Below are positions 42,300 through 52,078 of a stretch of 64,000 nt of DNA, in pieces; within the stretch, counting starts at the first letter, position 1, and the number at the start of each line of letters is the position of its first letter. The notes beneath the pieces were generated by a model. It ran no database searches and was not told where the DNA came from. It saw only the letters and a list, made by a program, of their open reading frames with translations. Made by a program: the position numbers and the translations under genes. Source of the DNA: Halobacteriovorax sp. DA5 (GTDB taxonomy: Bacteria > Bdellovibrionota > Bacteriovoracia > Bacteriovoracales > Bacteriovoracaceae). The DNA is taken from positions 124,001-188,000 of the forward strand of contig NZ_PPDJ01000002.1 of the NCBI RefSeq assembly GCF_002903145.1, written 5' to 3'.

Positions 42300-42831
42300 T
42301 AGCAGGATAATGTCTTGTGCTTAGGGGAGACTCGTAGCGAGTCTTCCCCCAACTCTTTTCGATTCTTCCCGTCTTATTATCGATAATTGCTGTAAATGAT
42401 TGCGGCATCCCATTTACATCACGATTTACAATATAAATACTCTTATCTGTTATTTTTAACCTCTTTACGATTTCGAATTCACTATCTGCAAGGATAGGCA
42501 GGTTCTTTTTAACTTTCTTAATTACAGCGATGTCTTCTTTTGTGAGCTCTTTAGCAACTTCTGCGAGTGAGTCTGATTCGCTCACTTCTGTATTTGGCGT
42601 TGCTGTAGAAGGGATCGATGCAATTTTTCGTGAGTGATCGCTATGGCCGTGGTGATGCTTGCGCGCTTTAAAGCGTGTCTTCTTCATACTGTCTGTAGGT
42701 GAGTATTCTTTAGAGATCGTTTTTGCATCATTTTGATATGAAGAAATAATAAATAATGCTGCTAACGAAATACTGCAAAATATTAAAAACTTTCTCATCG
42801 AGGCCTTCTTTTGATTGCGTCTATTGCTCAA
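42289..42831 (-). CDS. Membrane-anchored protein with His-rich linker
   Basis: 180 residues: one N-terminal membrane helix (FLIFCSISLAALFIIS), a basic His-rich stretch (RFKARKHHHGHSDHSRK, possible metal binding), a charged helix, and a C-terminal beta part (KSIYIVNRDVNGMPQSFTAIIDNKTGRIEKSWG) that reads like a PepSY or similar small fold. It overlaps the metallopeptidase gene upstream by 11 bp, so the two are translated from one mRNA. It may assist or inhibit that peptidase; this is inference (PepSY domains can inhibit M4 peptidases). Confidence 0.62.
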   Translation of the reverse strand: MSNRRNQKKASMRKFLIFCSISLAALFIISSYQNDAKTISKEYSPTDSMKKTRFKARKHHHGHSDHSRKIASIPSTATPNTEVSESDSLAEVAKELTKEDIAVIKKVKKNLPILADSEFEIVKRLKITDKSIYIVNRDVNGMPQSFTAIIDNKTGRIEKSWGKTRYESPLSTRHYPATTY

Positions 42832-45169
42832 TCGTAAAGTTAATATTTAAAATACTAAAAGGTTCTTCACCCGCAAATTCATAGTCTTTAAAATCGTCAT
42901 AGTTCGAACTACTAAGATCATGGTAACAGTCTTCACAATTTGCAAATGTCATACGTAGACGACAAGATACTTCTGTTCCTAGTGGTATATTTTTATTGAT
43001 TTCAAAGAACATAATATTTGAGTCAGTAAAGAGTGGTGCTCCTTGCTCGGCCTGCATTGTTTCTTGCCAGTTTGACTTTGGTGCCATGAATGGAATGTTT
43101 TGAACATTTGTGCTTGGAATTGCTTTTACGAAACAATTATTTAAGTCATTCTGAGTGCGGTCTTCACCTTGACCTAAACAGTCTTTTTCAAGAAGTCCAA
43201 TATCTGACTTCATTTTCTTTAAGAATTCATGTTGGTTTAAAAGTTTTGTACTTGTTCCATCATTATAAGTAAGCATACAAACAGGCATGATTCTTCCTGT
43301 GTCGTTGTAATTAGTTTCATTTATAGGGTCACAAGCTTTTCCACCTTGTGAAACAGAAGGGTAGCCATCACTTAGATTTGAGCATGGAACTCCATCTTGC
43401 ATATGGGCCCAATCTGAAGCAAGGATTCGTGTTCCTGCCATGATTGAACTAGAATTGTTATAGACGCTAACAAATAGACCTACGATCTCTCCAGGTGAAA
43501 CTTTACCGTTTCCATTATTATATCGTGCATCTACTGTTGTAACTTCTCCAACATCCATTTGATTTTGAATTGTTTGATACACTGAAGAGCGAATATCAAA
43601 TACACTTAATGATGAGTAAGAAGAGCGTGTGTCTTTAATAAGTAGATTCTTGTTAATAAGCTCTGACTTTTTACGATTAAGAGGATTAACAGTAATATTT
43701 GTCGTTGAAACTGAGTTTAAGTTATTATTGTAAGTTCTAAAAAGTAGCAGCCCGTATGAATCAAATAGTTGTTCTAAATTGTCTTTAGAAAAATTTTGGT
43801 ATGTGCATAGGTTGTATTGGCTATTTGTAATATTATAAACATTTCTAGCAAGTGATTGCGAAAAACGTCTGAAGTTAATTGGATTCACTGATTTAAGCCA
43901 TTCTTTTGCATATTGTTGATCAAGGTTGATTTGGCCACTAAGACCATCTTTTGCCTGTGCTGATAGATCTCCTAATTCTCCTAATGATTCAACAAGTGCG
44001 TAGAATACAAGTTTCTTTGCACCGTCAATATTACCTGTACAACGTGTACTAAGTTCCTTTGTTAAAGCAACAAGAAGGTGACTGATGATTTGGCCATCGA
44101 CGTGAATATCGTCAACACGGCTTTCTGTGTTGTAAACGTCGTAACCTAAGTATTCAGGATAGCTTAGTCTTGAGTTTTCATCTGTTGAAATACCTGCAAT
44201 GTGCATTGAATCGTCTTCTGAGATCGGGCGTGAAGCATTTGCAAATTTACCTAGTCCCCATTCACCCATGTGTTCTCTATTATTTGTGAAGTATGAGAAG
44301 TAATCTGCAATACCTTCATTTATCGAATAGGCCTCATCGTGACCAAAGTAGCCTAATGCAGATTCTTCAAGACAAATTGGATTTGATGTATTTAAACAAA
44401 AGGCAGCGTTAAATGCTCTGTTTCTGTGGTTCATTAAACGATCAACAATTGCATGTCCAAATTCGTGATAAATGACAGAAGGGTCTTGGGCCATCTTAAT
44501 ATTTTGATAACCAGGAATATAACCTAATTTGATTAGGAAGTTACTAGGATCAAAACTAGCATTTTTTCTAAGGCTAGCATCTGCGTGGACAACCAATTTT
44601 GCCTTATTAGAAGCATTCCAGTACGCCTTGTGTAGGTCTGTATTTGTCGGTACTGAAGTATCATATGAAACTTCATTTAAGCGGTCGTAGACATAAGTTG
44701 TCACATCACCTAGATAAGTATCGATTACTTTTGCTGTATGATAGAAAGCATTGATTTGTAAGAACTCTGTAGTCGTAACAGGAAATGCCCATTTTCTCGA
44801 TTCATTTTGAAAAGCTGATACACCAGCATCTTCAGTTACTTCGAGGCAATCTCCAATAAGTGAGCACGACTTTGTTAAGTATTCATTGCTTGTAATGTAA
44901 ACAGGTGAGCGAGTTATTAGTGTTGATAAATCAGTATTCTCATCAGCAGCATAATCGCTTAGAACTAGTGGGTTGGCCGTTAAGATACGGCCATAATTTG
45001 CTGATACAGTGTTTTGTGTATTATTTAATGCTGATCCACCAGATCCTTCTCTTGATGAAGATGCTTGATCGACTACACATGAAGTTGCAAGGATACTGAT
45101 ACACCCTAAAGTCCCTAGTGTATGAAGTATTTCTTTTCTTTTTTTAACTATACGTACCGCAAATTTCAA
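42821..45169 (-). CDS. Lipoprotein zinc metallopeptidase, gluzincin type
   Basis: 782 residues. Lipobox LATSC (Cys31). Zinc motif HEFGH (His235, His239) followed by a third ligand, Glu285, in INEGIADYFSYF, as in thermolysin/fungalysin-like (M4/M36) peptidases. The 46-residue spacing between motifs is longer than usual and includes Cys residues (FCLNTSNPICLEE). The C-terminal ~350 residues are beta-rich with paired Cys (CRLRMTFANCEDCYHD). A surface or periplasmic protease. It precedes the His-rich anchored protein (overlap 11 bp) and follows the 1060-residue secreted protein by 49 bp. Confidence 0.78.
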   Translation of the reverse strand: MKFAVRIVKKRKEILHTLGTLGCISILATSCVVDQASSSREGSGGSALNNTQNTVSANYGRILTANPLVLSDYAADENTDLSTLITRSPVYITSNEYLTKSCSLIGDCLEVTEDAGVSAFQNESRKWAFPVTTTEFLQINAFYHTAKVIDTYLGDVTTYVYDRLNEVSYDTSVPTNTDLHKAYWNASNKAKLVVHADASLRKNASFDPSNFLIKLGYIPGYQNIKMAQDPSVIYHEFGHAIVDRLMNHRNRAFNAAFCLNTSNPICLEESALGYFGHDEAYSINEGIADYFSYFTNNREHMGEWGLGKFANASRPISEDDSMHIAGISTDENSRLSYPEYLGYDVYNTESRVDDIHVDGQIISHLLVALTKELSTRCTGNIDGAKKLVFYALVESLGELGDLSAQAKDGLSGQINLDQQYAKEWLKSVNPINFRRFSQSLARNVYNITNSQYNLCTYQNFSKDNLEQLFDSYGLLLFRTYNNNLNSVSTTNITVNPLNRKKSELINKNLLIKDTRSSYSSLSVFDIRSSVYQTIQNQMDVGEVTTVDARYNNGNGKVSPGEIVGLFVSVYNNSSSIMAGTRILASDWAHMQDGVPCSNLSDGYPSVSQGGKACDPINETNYNDTGRIMPVCMLTYNDGTSTKLLNQHEFLKKMKSDIGLLEKDCLGQGEDRTQNDLNNCFVKAIPSTNVQNIPFMAPKSNWQETMQAEQGAPLFTDSNIMFFEINKNIPLGTEVSCRLRMTFANCEDCYHDLSSSNYDDFKDYEFAGEEPFSILNINFTIEQ

Positions 45170-45218
45170 TTAGGCCTCCCATGCCCTTGAATCAATATAA
45201 TCTTTTATTCTTTTCGTC

Positions 45219-48200
45219 TTATTGAATCATTCCATCTGACGCTAGGTCACGATCGATCTTTTCAATAAGTCCTGGAATAAATCCTTTTTGACCGTATTGA
45301 GAACCATTGATGGCCGCACAAGCAGTTCCACTATATTTCTCACCAATACGGTTCCATTCACTTTGTAGTCCTGGAGAGCTAATTTGAGTAATAATCTTGG
45401 CCTCGTAAGCAACTCCTAAAGCGACTAACTTATCTTTTTCAAAGTCTTTTCTTTCTCTCGTAATACATTCTTCTTTTGCTGTATCGGCCTTACTGTCACA
45501 TAGTTTACCAACGTATTGGTCACGCCCAGAAGAGAGCATTTTACAAAGACCTTTTCCATCATAATCACCACTAATTTCTGATGCTCTATTCTTAAGAGAC
45601 TGAATCTGTTGAGCGATAATTAGGTTCTTATCAGAAATCTCCTTAAGAGCATCATCACTCATTTGAGTATCTTCTTTGATAAAGTTTTGAATCTCTTCTT
45701 TATACTTACTCTCATCTTCAGATAGGTTGTCTGTTAACTTGTCTGTTAGAGATGTAATAAGTTGCTCATCATTTTGTCCACTATTAGAACAAGCGCTTTG
45801 TAGCTGAGCTAGAGATTTACCACTATTTGTTGACTCTTTAGAATCTCCATCTGATGGAATACTTCCTTCCGCTGATGCACTTGCACATAACTTCTTATAC
45901 TCAGAGATTTGTTCAAAAATTAGTGTACTTGATGATCCACCATTCATTGCCATTTGAAGAGGTGACTGTCCACCTGCTTGGGCCTGTAGGATTGAAGCGA
46001 TCTCAGTTGCATCTGAATAAAGATCACTTGCATTATTGTCTCCAGTACAACCTGGTCCTGGACTAGAGTCCTGTAGACCTTTTAACTTGTAACAGAACTC
46101 AACCTGTTGTTGTGATGCCTCGGCAGCTTTCTCTGCACCTTCTTTCGCTGCTTTTTGAGCTGCTTGATTTCTGTCGTTAATTGCAGTGGCACAGTTCGAT
46201 ACGAACTCTTGCCATTTTCCTCTTTCTTCTTGAAGGCTCTGGTTAATTTTTTCAACTTGAGAAGCTAGGTGAGTATTTTGATTCTCAAACCATTTGTTAA
46301 GGTCTGCTCTCATGCTTGCACTGTTACCATTCATTCCTGCAAGAAGGTCACGCATAAAGACTTCAGGATCTTTTTCTAATAGAATACCTTTCGTTTCAGC
46401 TTCATCCATTGCTTGATCAAGGTCTTGAAGTTTTCCAAAAGTTAAACCTGAAGAAGCTGGAATACCATATGCTCTTGCCATTTCTGGTGTTAGGTTAGGG
46501 AACATATTTTTGTATGCATGATCCGAAACTTTTTGCATATGTGCTTGCATTTGCGCCATAAGTGCTTTTGCTTTATTTTCGTATTGCTGCATTTGTGCGT
46601 TGTAGACGTCTGCTTTTTGCTTAAGTTCTGCTGTTTTTGCGTTTACTAGTGTTTCTGTAAAAGTAGCACATGTATTAACATTGTCTGAACAAGCTGCGGC
46701 CTGTGTTACACAAAATGATTTACTAGAAGTTTCGTAAACATCTGGGCCACACTTGCTAAGCTCAACTGCATTTCCATTACAGTTGTAAATAAGCTCATCG
46801 ATTTCGGCCATGATACTTCCACTTCCTTCAGAGGCAAGTGTTCTCTTTGTAAGAGACTGAAGTTCTTTAGCTTCTGCCTTAAGTGCTTTCGCTTCAGCAC
46901 GGTATGTTTCAAGGTTTGCTACATCACCAGCTGGCTTAAGGTCACCATTGTAGATGGCCACACATTCATTTTTAATATCGCTATAGTATTCTCTAGCTGT
47001 TTTTGTCACACTTTTTCCACTGCTATTAGAAACAGTGATTCTAATATCATTATTATTAAATGAATTTGCTACGCTATCTAAAGAAGATAATGAAGTCGGA
47101 TCAGAGAAGGCATTTGAAGCAGCTCTTTTAAAAGATGATAGTGTATCACCTTGGTTCCCAAGTCTAACGTTATCAAATGAGTTAACTGCTTGGTTAATTG
47201 GAGTCGAGTAGGCTGCGGCATTTTTACCTGTCATACATTCGATAATGAATTTTTCTTTGTATGAGTCTTCTGATTTTGAAGCTAAGCGATCAACTTTAAT
47301 TAAAAAACTTGGATCATCAAATTTTGGAAGGTCTGCATCGCTTACACCAAGACTAGAAAGCATTGTTTGAACTTTCTTAAGTTTTGCTGTTGTATTTTGA
47401 GCAGCAAAAGTTCTTGCAGATGAGAATAGGTTAGCAAATTGAGTACCTTTGAAAAGGTCTTCTCTTAATGCTTCATCATATCCACCTGTAGCAAGTCTTT
47501 GAGCAACTTTCTTCTTATCAGACTCAATTTGATTTCTCATTGTGATAAGAGAGCTTCCTCTAAAGCGCTTTGCTTTACGGTCATCACTGCTCATTCTATC
47601 TTTTAATCCTACTAGGCCACCTTGCTTCTTGATGATTTTATTTACATCATATGCTTCTACACATGAAGCAGGCATTAATTTGTTAAAGTCAGTATTAATA
47701 AAGTCCTGACTTACGTTATTTCCACCACCATTTAGTAGGGCATGGATTTCTTTAATTTTGATTCTATTCTTCTTTTGAATTTCTGCTACTTGCTTAAGCT
47801 CTGCTTCGAATTGTTCAATCATGCGATCATACTGAGATGTCATTGAAGCAAAGTTATCTTGAATACTCTTCATACCATCTTCGATACATTGAGATCCAAT
47901 GTAAGGAGGTGTGTTTCTTGGTTTTAGAAAACTTGTATATTCGTTTAAAATATTTTGTCCAAACTCTAGTGCCTGCTCTGGAATTTTTAGATTCCCACCA
48001 ATATTACAAGCTCCGTTTGGTGCAAGGATTGGCTCAGGTGCAAGAGGACAATTAAATGCAGGGTGCATTCTTCTAGACTGAAGCTTTTGTTGAGCATCGG
48101 CCTTTGACTTGTTGAAAGCTTGAAGTGCTTGGATCTCTGTATTTGAAAGACGTCCTTGGTTGTACATTTGTTGAGAGATATCCCCAATCATGTTTAGACC

Positions 48201-48401
48201 ACCAATAACCGTCTTCATACCTGAACCAGACGTGAACTCTGACCAAGACTCACCATTTTTCTTAAAAGCGAATGCGCTCATTGGAATAGATGAATGAATA
48301 AGAGTCAGTGCCATTACGCTAACTTTAACTTTTTTGAAAGAGGAACTCGTTCCTTTCTTTCCTAAGTTATTTTGCTCTTTGGCCTTCGTTAATCTTTTCA
48401 C
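45219..48401 (-). CDS. Very large secreted coiled-coil protein
   Basis: 1060 residues. A signal peptide follows a basic N-terminus (KKVKVSVMALTLIHSSIPMSAFA). The mature part is nearly all helical with long coiled coils (EMIEQFEAELKQVAEIQKK; KAKALMAQMQAHMQKVSD) and about 15 scattered Cys, several in pairs, indicating disulfides in the periplasm or outside. Gln, Ser and Asn rich. I do not recognise a family. It is the first gene of a minus-strand group with the metallopeptidase lipoprotein, so it may be its substrate or partner. Confidence 0.75.
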   Translation of the reverse strand: MKRLTKAKEQNNLGKKGTSSSFKKVKVSVMALTLIHSSIPMSAFAFKKNGESWSEFTSGSGMKTVIGGLNMIGDISQQMYNQGRLSNTEIQALQAFNKSKADAQQKLQSRRMHPAFNCPLAPEPILAPNGACNIGGNLKIPEQALEFGQNILNEYTSFLKPRNTPPYIGSQCIEDGMKSIQDNFASMTSQYDRMIEQFEAELKQVAEIQKKNRIKIKEIHALLNGGGNNVSQDFINTDFNKLMPASCVEAYDVNKIIKKQGGLVGLKDRMSSDDRKAKRFRGSSLITMRNQIESDKKKVAQRLATGGYDEALREDLFKGTQFANLFSSARTFAAQNTTAKLKKVQTMLSSLGVSDADLPKFDDPSFLIKVDRLASKSEDSYKEKFIIECMTGKNAAAYSTPINQAVNSFDNVRLGNQGDTLSSFKRAASNAFSDPTSLSSLDSVANSFNNNDIRITVSNSSGKSVTKTAREYYSDIKNECVAIYNGDLKPAGDVANLETYRAEAKALKAEAKELQSLTKRTLASEGSGSIMAEIDELIYNCNGNAVELSKCGPDVYETSSKSFCVTQAAACSDNVNTCATFTETLVNAKTAELKQKADVYNAQMQQYENKAKALMAQMQAHMQKVSDHAYKNMFPNLTPEMARAYGIPASSGLTFGKLQDLDQAMDEAETKGILLEKDPEVFMRDLLAGMNGNSASMRADLNKWFENQNTHLASQVEKINQSLQEERGKWQEFVSNCATAINDRNQAAQKAAKEGAEKAAEASQQQVEFCYKLKGLQDSSPGPGCTGDNNASDLYSDATEIASILQAQAGGQSPLQMAMNGGSSSTLIFEQISEYKKLCASASAEGSIPSDGDSKESTNSGKSLAQLQSACSNSGQNDEQLITSLTDKLTDNLSEDESKYKEEIQNFIKEDTQMSDDALKEISDKNLIIAQQIQSLKNRASEISGDYDGKGLCKMLSSGRDQYVGKLCDSKADTAKEECITRERKDFEKDKLVALGVAYEAKIITQISSPGLQSEWNRIGEKYSGTACAAINGSQYGQKGFIPGLIEKIDRDLASDGMIQ

Positions 48402-48622
48402 TTTACTTCCCCTGTCAATTCAATGCTTTATACTTATCGACATTTTAGTAATTTTCTTTATTTTATTAATGAATCGATGCCTGACCTAATAAATTGGTTA
48501 ATAAAATGGCCAGGGGTGCAAATAAGTCGCTGATTTTATGTGATGGAACATGAGATTTCATAGTGTTAAAATACTTCTATAATTGAGAATATTTAAAATT
48601 TCAGTGCCAAAAATAGTGGCCG

Positions 48623-50299
48623 TTGGTTGATTTATCTATGACGTTTTATTCAAATCGCTACCTAAGAATTACTGCTACCATCATCGATTTATGCCTGTGC
48701 TTATTTATAAGTTATGCTCTACTTGGTAGTGAATTTATCTTATCCATTACAAATGCTATTTTTTCGATAAAAAATCTAAGCGCTTCACTACAGCATCTCT
48801 ATGTTTATCTGATGACGTATTTTCTCTACGTTTTCTATTGCTCATTATTTTTCAGCATAACAATTGGACAATACTTTTGTGGTGTAAGGATCATTGCTAA
48901 TACGGCCATGCAAAAGAGATTGGGTGCAATCATGCGCTTGATTCTCTTACCAGTACGCTTATTACTTGATGTTTTTGCAAAGGGGATTGAGTCTCCATTT
49001 AGTGTGAGGCTTACAGCATCCCGAATTACATATAAGTCAAAAGTAGTCTCTTATCTCATGGCCACAATCATCTGTGTTGTTGCAATTGGAGTAACTCCAT
49101 TTAGTGCCTTAATGTATAAGCAACAATTGTTTAGCTCGCAGTTTGTTGATTTCGGCCTAAAAACTTTTGTTGAGGGTGAAATTACTGATTTTGAATCTTT
49201 TGCTGAAATTGGCTCAACATCTTTGGGATTTTCAAGTTTTACAAATTTAGATAATTCGAGATTTACAATTAGGCCTAGTTTTGAAATTAGAAAAGTTGAT
49301 TCGAAAACGATTTATCGTCCACTAATTTCTATTTGGGATACGAAGCTTAATAATAAGGGAATCTTTAAAATTTCTTCTCGCTTTGATCTTTATTCGTTGG
49401 TTAAGATTGCTCGTGATAATCTGTTTCTATTTGATCTGTATTATCCCGAGTTGAGTAAAGTATTAGAGTTATCAAAAAGGGGAGATGATGAACTTTACTA
49501 TTTAAGTAGTAGAGCTAGTTTGGAGTTATTTGAATTGATTTCAAATGCATTTCTCGTTAACTATAAAAGTATTCCGAGTTTACTATTAAGGGGTCATTTT
49601 CAATTCCTTCCTTATCTTCAACTTAAGTTAGAATTAGAGAAGTTACTTGAAATAACTAATGATAATTATATCGACTTTATTAAAAGTGGTGAAAATATCC
49701 TGATTAGAAAAAAAGATTATTCTGGTGAAAATATAATTTACCGTGAGACTTTTTTCAGCCTTTCACTTCTAAGGCCTGTCGTTTATAAAAGCATTTGGGA
49801 CAGAAACCTTGATAATGATAAAGCGCAAACTGCTTTTGCAAATGCTCTTTTTTTTAAAGCAAGATGGGGAGAGCAAGTAAGTGAACGCTTAGCAATTTGG
49901 GTAAAAGATCAGATTTTTAATCCATTGGCAGGTTTTGATCTTATCTCTAATAATTCACAAGTCGAGATCTCGAAAAACTACTCCCGTGGACTAGAGAACT
50001 ACCTAGTTGAATATTACAAGAAAGATGCAATTAGAGCGATAGAGTCTGGAAATGATAATTATATTTCTAGTGTACGTTCGGCCTTACAGCGATTTGCATT
50101 AGTTTTTCAACTAGCAATGGAAAAAAATGTAAATTCTTATTCAAAGGCAACAATAAAAGGTTTTAATGATATCTTACTTGCTCTAAAATTAAAGGATGCA
50201 AAAATGCTTTCAGAATTAAAGAGTAATTCTGAAGACAAGAAAAAAGATACGTCAAAAAATACTAAAAAGAATAAAAGTAAGCGCAAACGCAAGCGTTAA
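48623..50299 (+). CDS. RDD-family membrane protein with long C-terminal domain
   Basis: 558 residues. The N-terminal RDD domain has three to four helices and the family's Arg/Asp pattern (YLRITATIIDLCLCLFISYAL; GQYFCGVRIIAN). A further helix at about 140-165 leads to a 390-residue extracytoplasmic helical domain found in no family I know, ending in a very basic Lys/Arg tail (KNKSKRKRKR). Start is either TTG 48623 or ATG 48638; neither has a good ribosome-binding site. uppP follows 23 bp later. Confidence 0.72.
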   Translation: MVDLSMTFYSNRYLRITATIIDLCLCLFISYALLGSEFILSITNAIFSIKNLSASLQHLYVYLMTYFLYVFYCSLFFSITIGQYFCGVRIIANTAMQKRLGAIMRLILLPVRLLLDVFAKGIESPFSVRLTASRITYKSKVVSYLMATIICVVAIGVTPFSALMYKQQLFSSQFVDFGLKTFVEGEITDFESFAEIGSTSLGFSSFTNLDNSRFTIRPSFEIRKVDSKTIYRPLISIWDTKLNNKGIFKISSRFDLYSLVKIARDNLFLFDLYYPELSKVLELSKRGDDELYYLSSRASLELFELISNAFLVNYKSIPSLLLRGHFQFLPYLQLKLELEKLLEITNDNYIDFIKSGENILIRKKDYSGENIIYRETFFSLSLLRPVVYKSIWDRNLDNDKAQTAFANALFFKARWGEQVSERLAIWVKDQIFNPLAGFDLISNNSQVEISKNYSRGLENYLVEYYKKDAIRAIESGNDNYISSVRSALQRFALVFQLAMEKNVNSYSKATIKGFNDILLALKLKDAKMLSELKSNSEDKKKDTSKNTKKNKSKRKRKR

Positions 50300-50322
50300 G
50301 AAGTAACAAAGGAAGTTGAGAG

Positions 50323-51120
50323 ATGACATTATGGATGGCAGTCGTCTATGGAATTATTCAGGGGCTAACAGAATTTTTACCAGTTTCTAGCTCTGGACAT
50401 CTCGCTCTACTACCTTTTATCTATGAGTTTAAAGACCCAGGTATTTTCTTTGATTTGGCCATGCACGTAGGGACTGCTCTTGCGGTTGGTATCTATTTTC
50501 ATCACGATGTGAGAAGAATTGCTAAGAACTCTTTCTTATTTTTTATTCCCGGAAGAAGCTGCGATAACTTTACTAAGAACTTTATTATAGCAACTTTCTT
50601 CACGGGCTTTTTTGGCCTAATCTTAAAATCTACGGCCGAAACTTATGGCCGAAACGAAGTCTTTATTGCATTTAATTTGGCGTTCTTTGGTATTTTACTT
50701 TTTATTTCAGATCGAATCGGTAAGACGAATAAAAATATGGAAGGCTTCAGGGCATCTTCTTCAATTGTAATAGGCCTTTCGCAAGTTCTATCAATCTTTC
50801 CTGGTGTTTCTCGTTCTGGAATAACAATAACGGCAGCTCGATTTCTAGGGCTTTCAAAAGAGGATGCTTCTTCTTTTTCATTCCTTTTATCTCTTCCCTT
50901 AATCTTTGCCGCATTCTTATTAAAGTCTTACAACTTGATTGGCAATCCACAAGACGCTCAATTTGAGGTTTTAAATTGTGCTATTGGCGTTCTTGTTTCT
51001 TTTCTTGTAGGCCTTGCGACAATACATTTCTTTATGAAATTGATTAAGCGAATTCAATTCAGCTACTTTCTGATCTATCGCTTAATCCTAAGTGCTTTAG
51101 TTTTTTATCTTCTCAATTGA
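50323..51120 (+). CDS. uppP: Undecaprenyl-diphosphatase UppP (BacA)
   Basis: Recycles the lipid carrier of cell wall synthesis by dephosphorylating undecaprenyl diphosphate. Seen: GIIQGLTEFLPVSSSGHLALLP at the start with catalytic Glu and His, and the second motif PGVSRSGITITAARFLG with its Arg. Eight helices, 265 residues, normal. Cotranscribed with the RDD gene (23 bp). The 3' end overlaps the convergent oleD by 24 bp. Confidence 0.96.
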   Translation: MTLWMAVVYGIIQGLTEFLPVSSSGHLALLPFIYEFKDPGIFFDLAMHVGTALAVGIYFHHDVRRIAKNSFLFFIPGRSCDNFTKNFIIATFFTGFFGLILKSTAETYGRNEVFIAFNLAFFGILLFISDRIGKTNKNMEGFRASSSIVIGLSQVLSIFPGVSRSGITITAARFLGLSKEDASSFSFLLSLPLIFAAFLLKSYNLIGNPQDAQFEVLNCAIGVLVSFLVGLATIHFFMKLIKRIQFSYFLIYRLILSALVFYLLN

Positions 51121-52074
51121 TTCGTCGATTGAAATTCTTGGAGAATAGCCAAAATCATTTAATGCGTTATTGTGTTTAAAATAATGAGATGTTCCCATTT
51201 GAAGGGCCACAAATCTTGTCATTGCCGGTTGGCCATCGTATTTACCGATTAACTTATAGATGAACTCACAAATTGCACCAATAATGTAGACTATCCTTAA
51301 TGGTACTTTCTTTGTTAAAGGAGCAACTCCTTTTGCCATAAGTAGTTCATTAATAAAGTGCCATAGATTTACTGGTCGCTCTTGACCAATAAAATAGGCC
51401 TTACCTTTATTCTTGGCCTCTCCAACTAGCTCATTAAGGGCCATTACATGCGCATAAGAGGCATTCTCGACATAGTTAATATCGACGAGATTATCTCCAT
51501 GACCAATTATTTTTAATCGTCCACTCTTGGCCCTTTCAACTAGAGTAGGGATGATATTCTTGTCTCTTTCTCCGTAGATTAAATGAGGGCGAATTGCTGT
51601 TGTTAGAAGATCTTGAGTGTTTGCTGCAAGGACAAGCTTTTCCGCAATAGATTTTGTCCTGGCATATTCATTCAAATAATTTTCTGGATATTCTAAGGCT
51701 TCATCACCATTTTTTATTTCATCTTTTCCAAAGACAACACTTGGGGTACTCGTGTAGACAAGATATTTAACGCCTGCTTCTTTCATTGCATTTAAAAGAT
51801 TTTTTGTTCCTTCAATATTAATTCTTTCAAAATCTTCTTTTCTTCCCCACATCCCAACTTTTCCGGCAACGTGGAAAACAGCATCGATTTCAGACAATGC
51901 GTTTCTGATATCTTGATAATTGGTAAGGTCTCCTTGGTGTGTTTTTATACCCAGCTCTTTAACTTCATCAGTTTCACGTCTAGAGAAGTTAAATACATCA
52001 TGACCTGCGGCCAAAAGATCCTTTGCTATATGATAGCCTAAAAAGCCTGTTACACCTGTGACGAGTATTTTCAT
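51097..52074 (-). CDS. oleD: OleD-like NADPH-dependent 2-alkyl-3-ketoacid reductase
   Basis: 325 residues of the extended short-chain dehydrogenase/3beta-HSD type. Seen: TGVTGFLGYHI nucleotide loop (residues 6-16), FHVAGKVGMWG and YTSTPSVVFG (family hallmarks of OleD), and the catalytic Tyr137-x3-Lys141 in EYARTKS. OleD reduces the beta-keto acid made by OleA to a beta-hydroxy acid. It is the last gene of the operon, 4 bp after oleC. Its end overlaps uppP by 24 bp. Confidence 0.88.
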   Translation of the reverse strand: MKILVTGVTGFLGYHIAKDLLAAGHDVFNFSRRETDEVKELGIKTHQGDLTNYQDIRNALSEIDAVFHVAGKVGMWGRKEDFERINIEGTKNLLNAMKEAGVKYLVYTSTPSVVFGKDEIKNGDEALEYPENYLNEYARTKSIAEKLVLAANTQDLLTTAIRPHLIYGERDKNIIPTLVERAKSGRLKIIGHGDNLVDINYVENASYAHVMALNELVGEAKNKGKAYFIGQERPVNLWHFINELLMAKGVAPLTKKVPLRIVYIIGAICEFIYKLIGKYDGQPAMTRFVALQMGTSHYFKHNNALNDFGYSPRISIDESIEKIKN

Positions 52075-52078
52075 TTAA

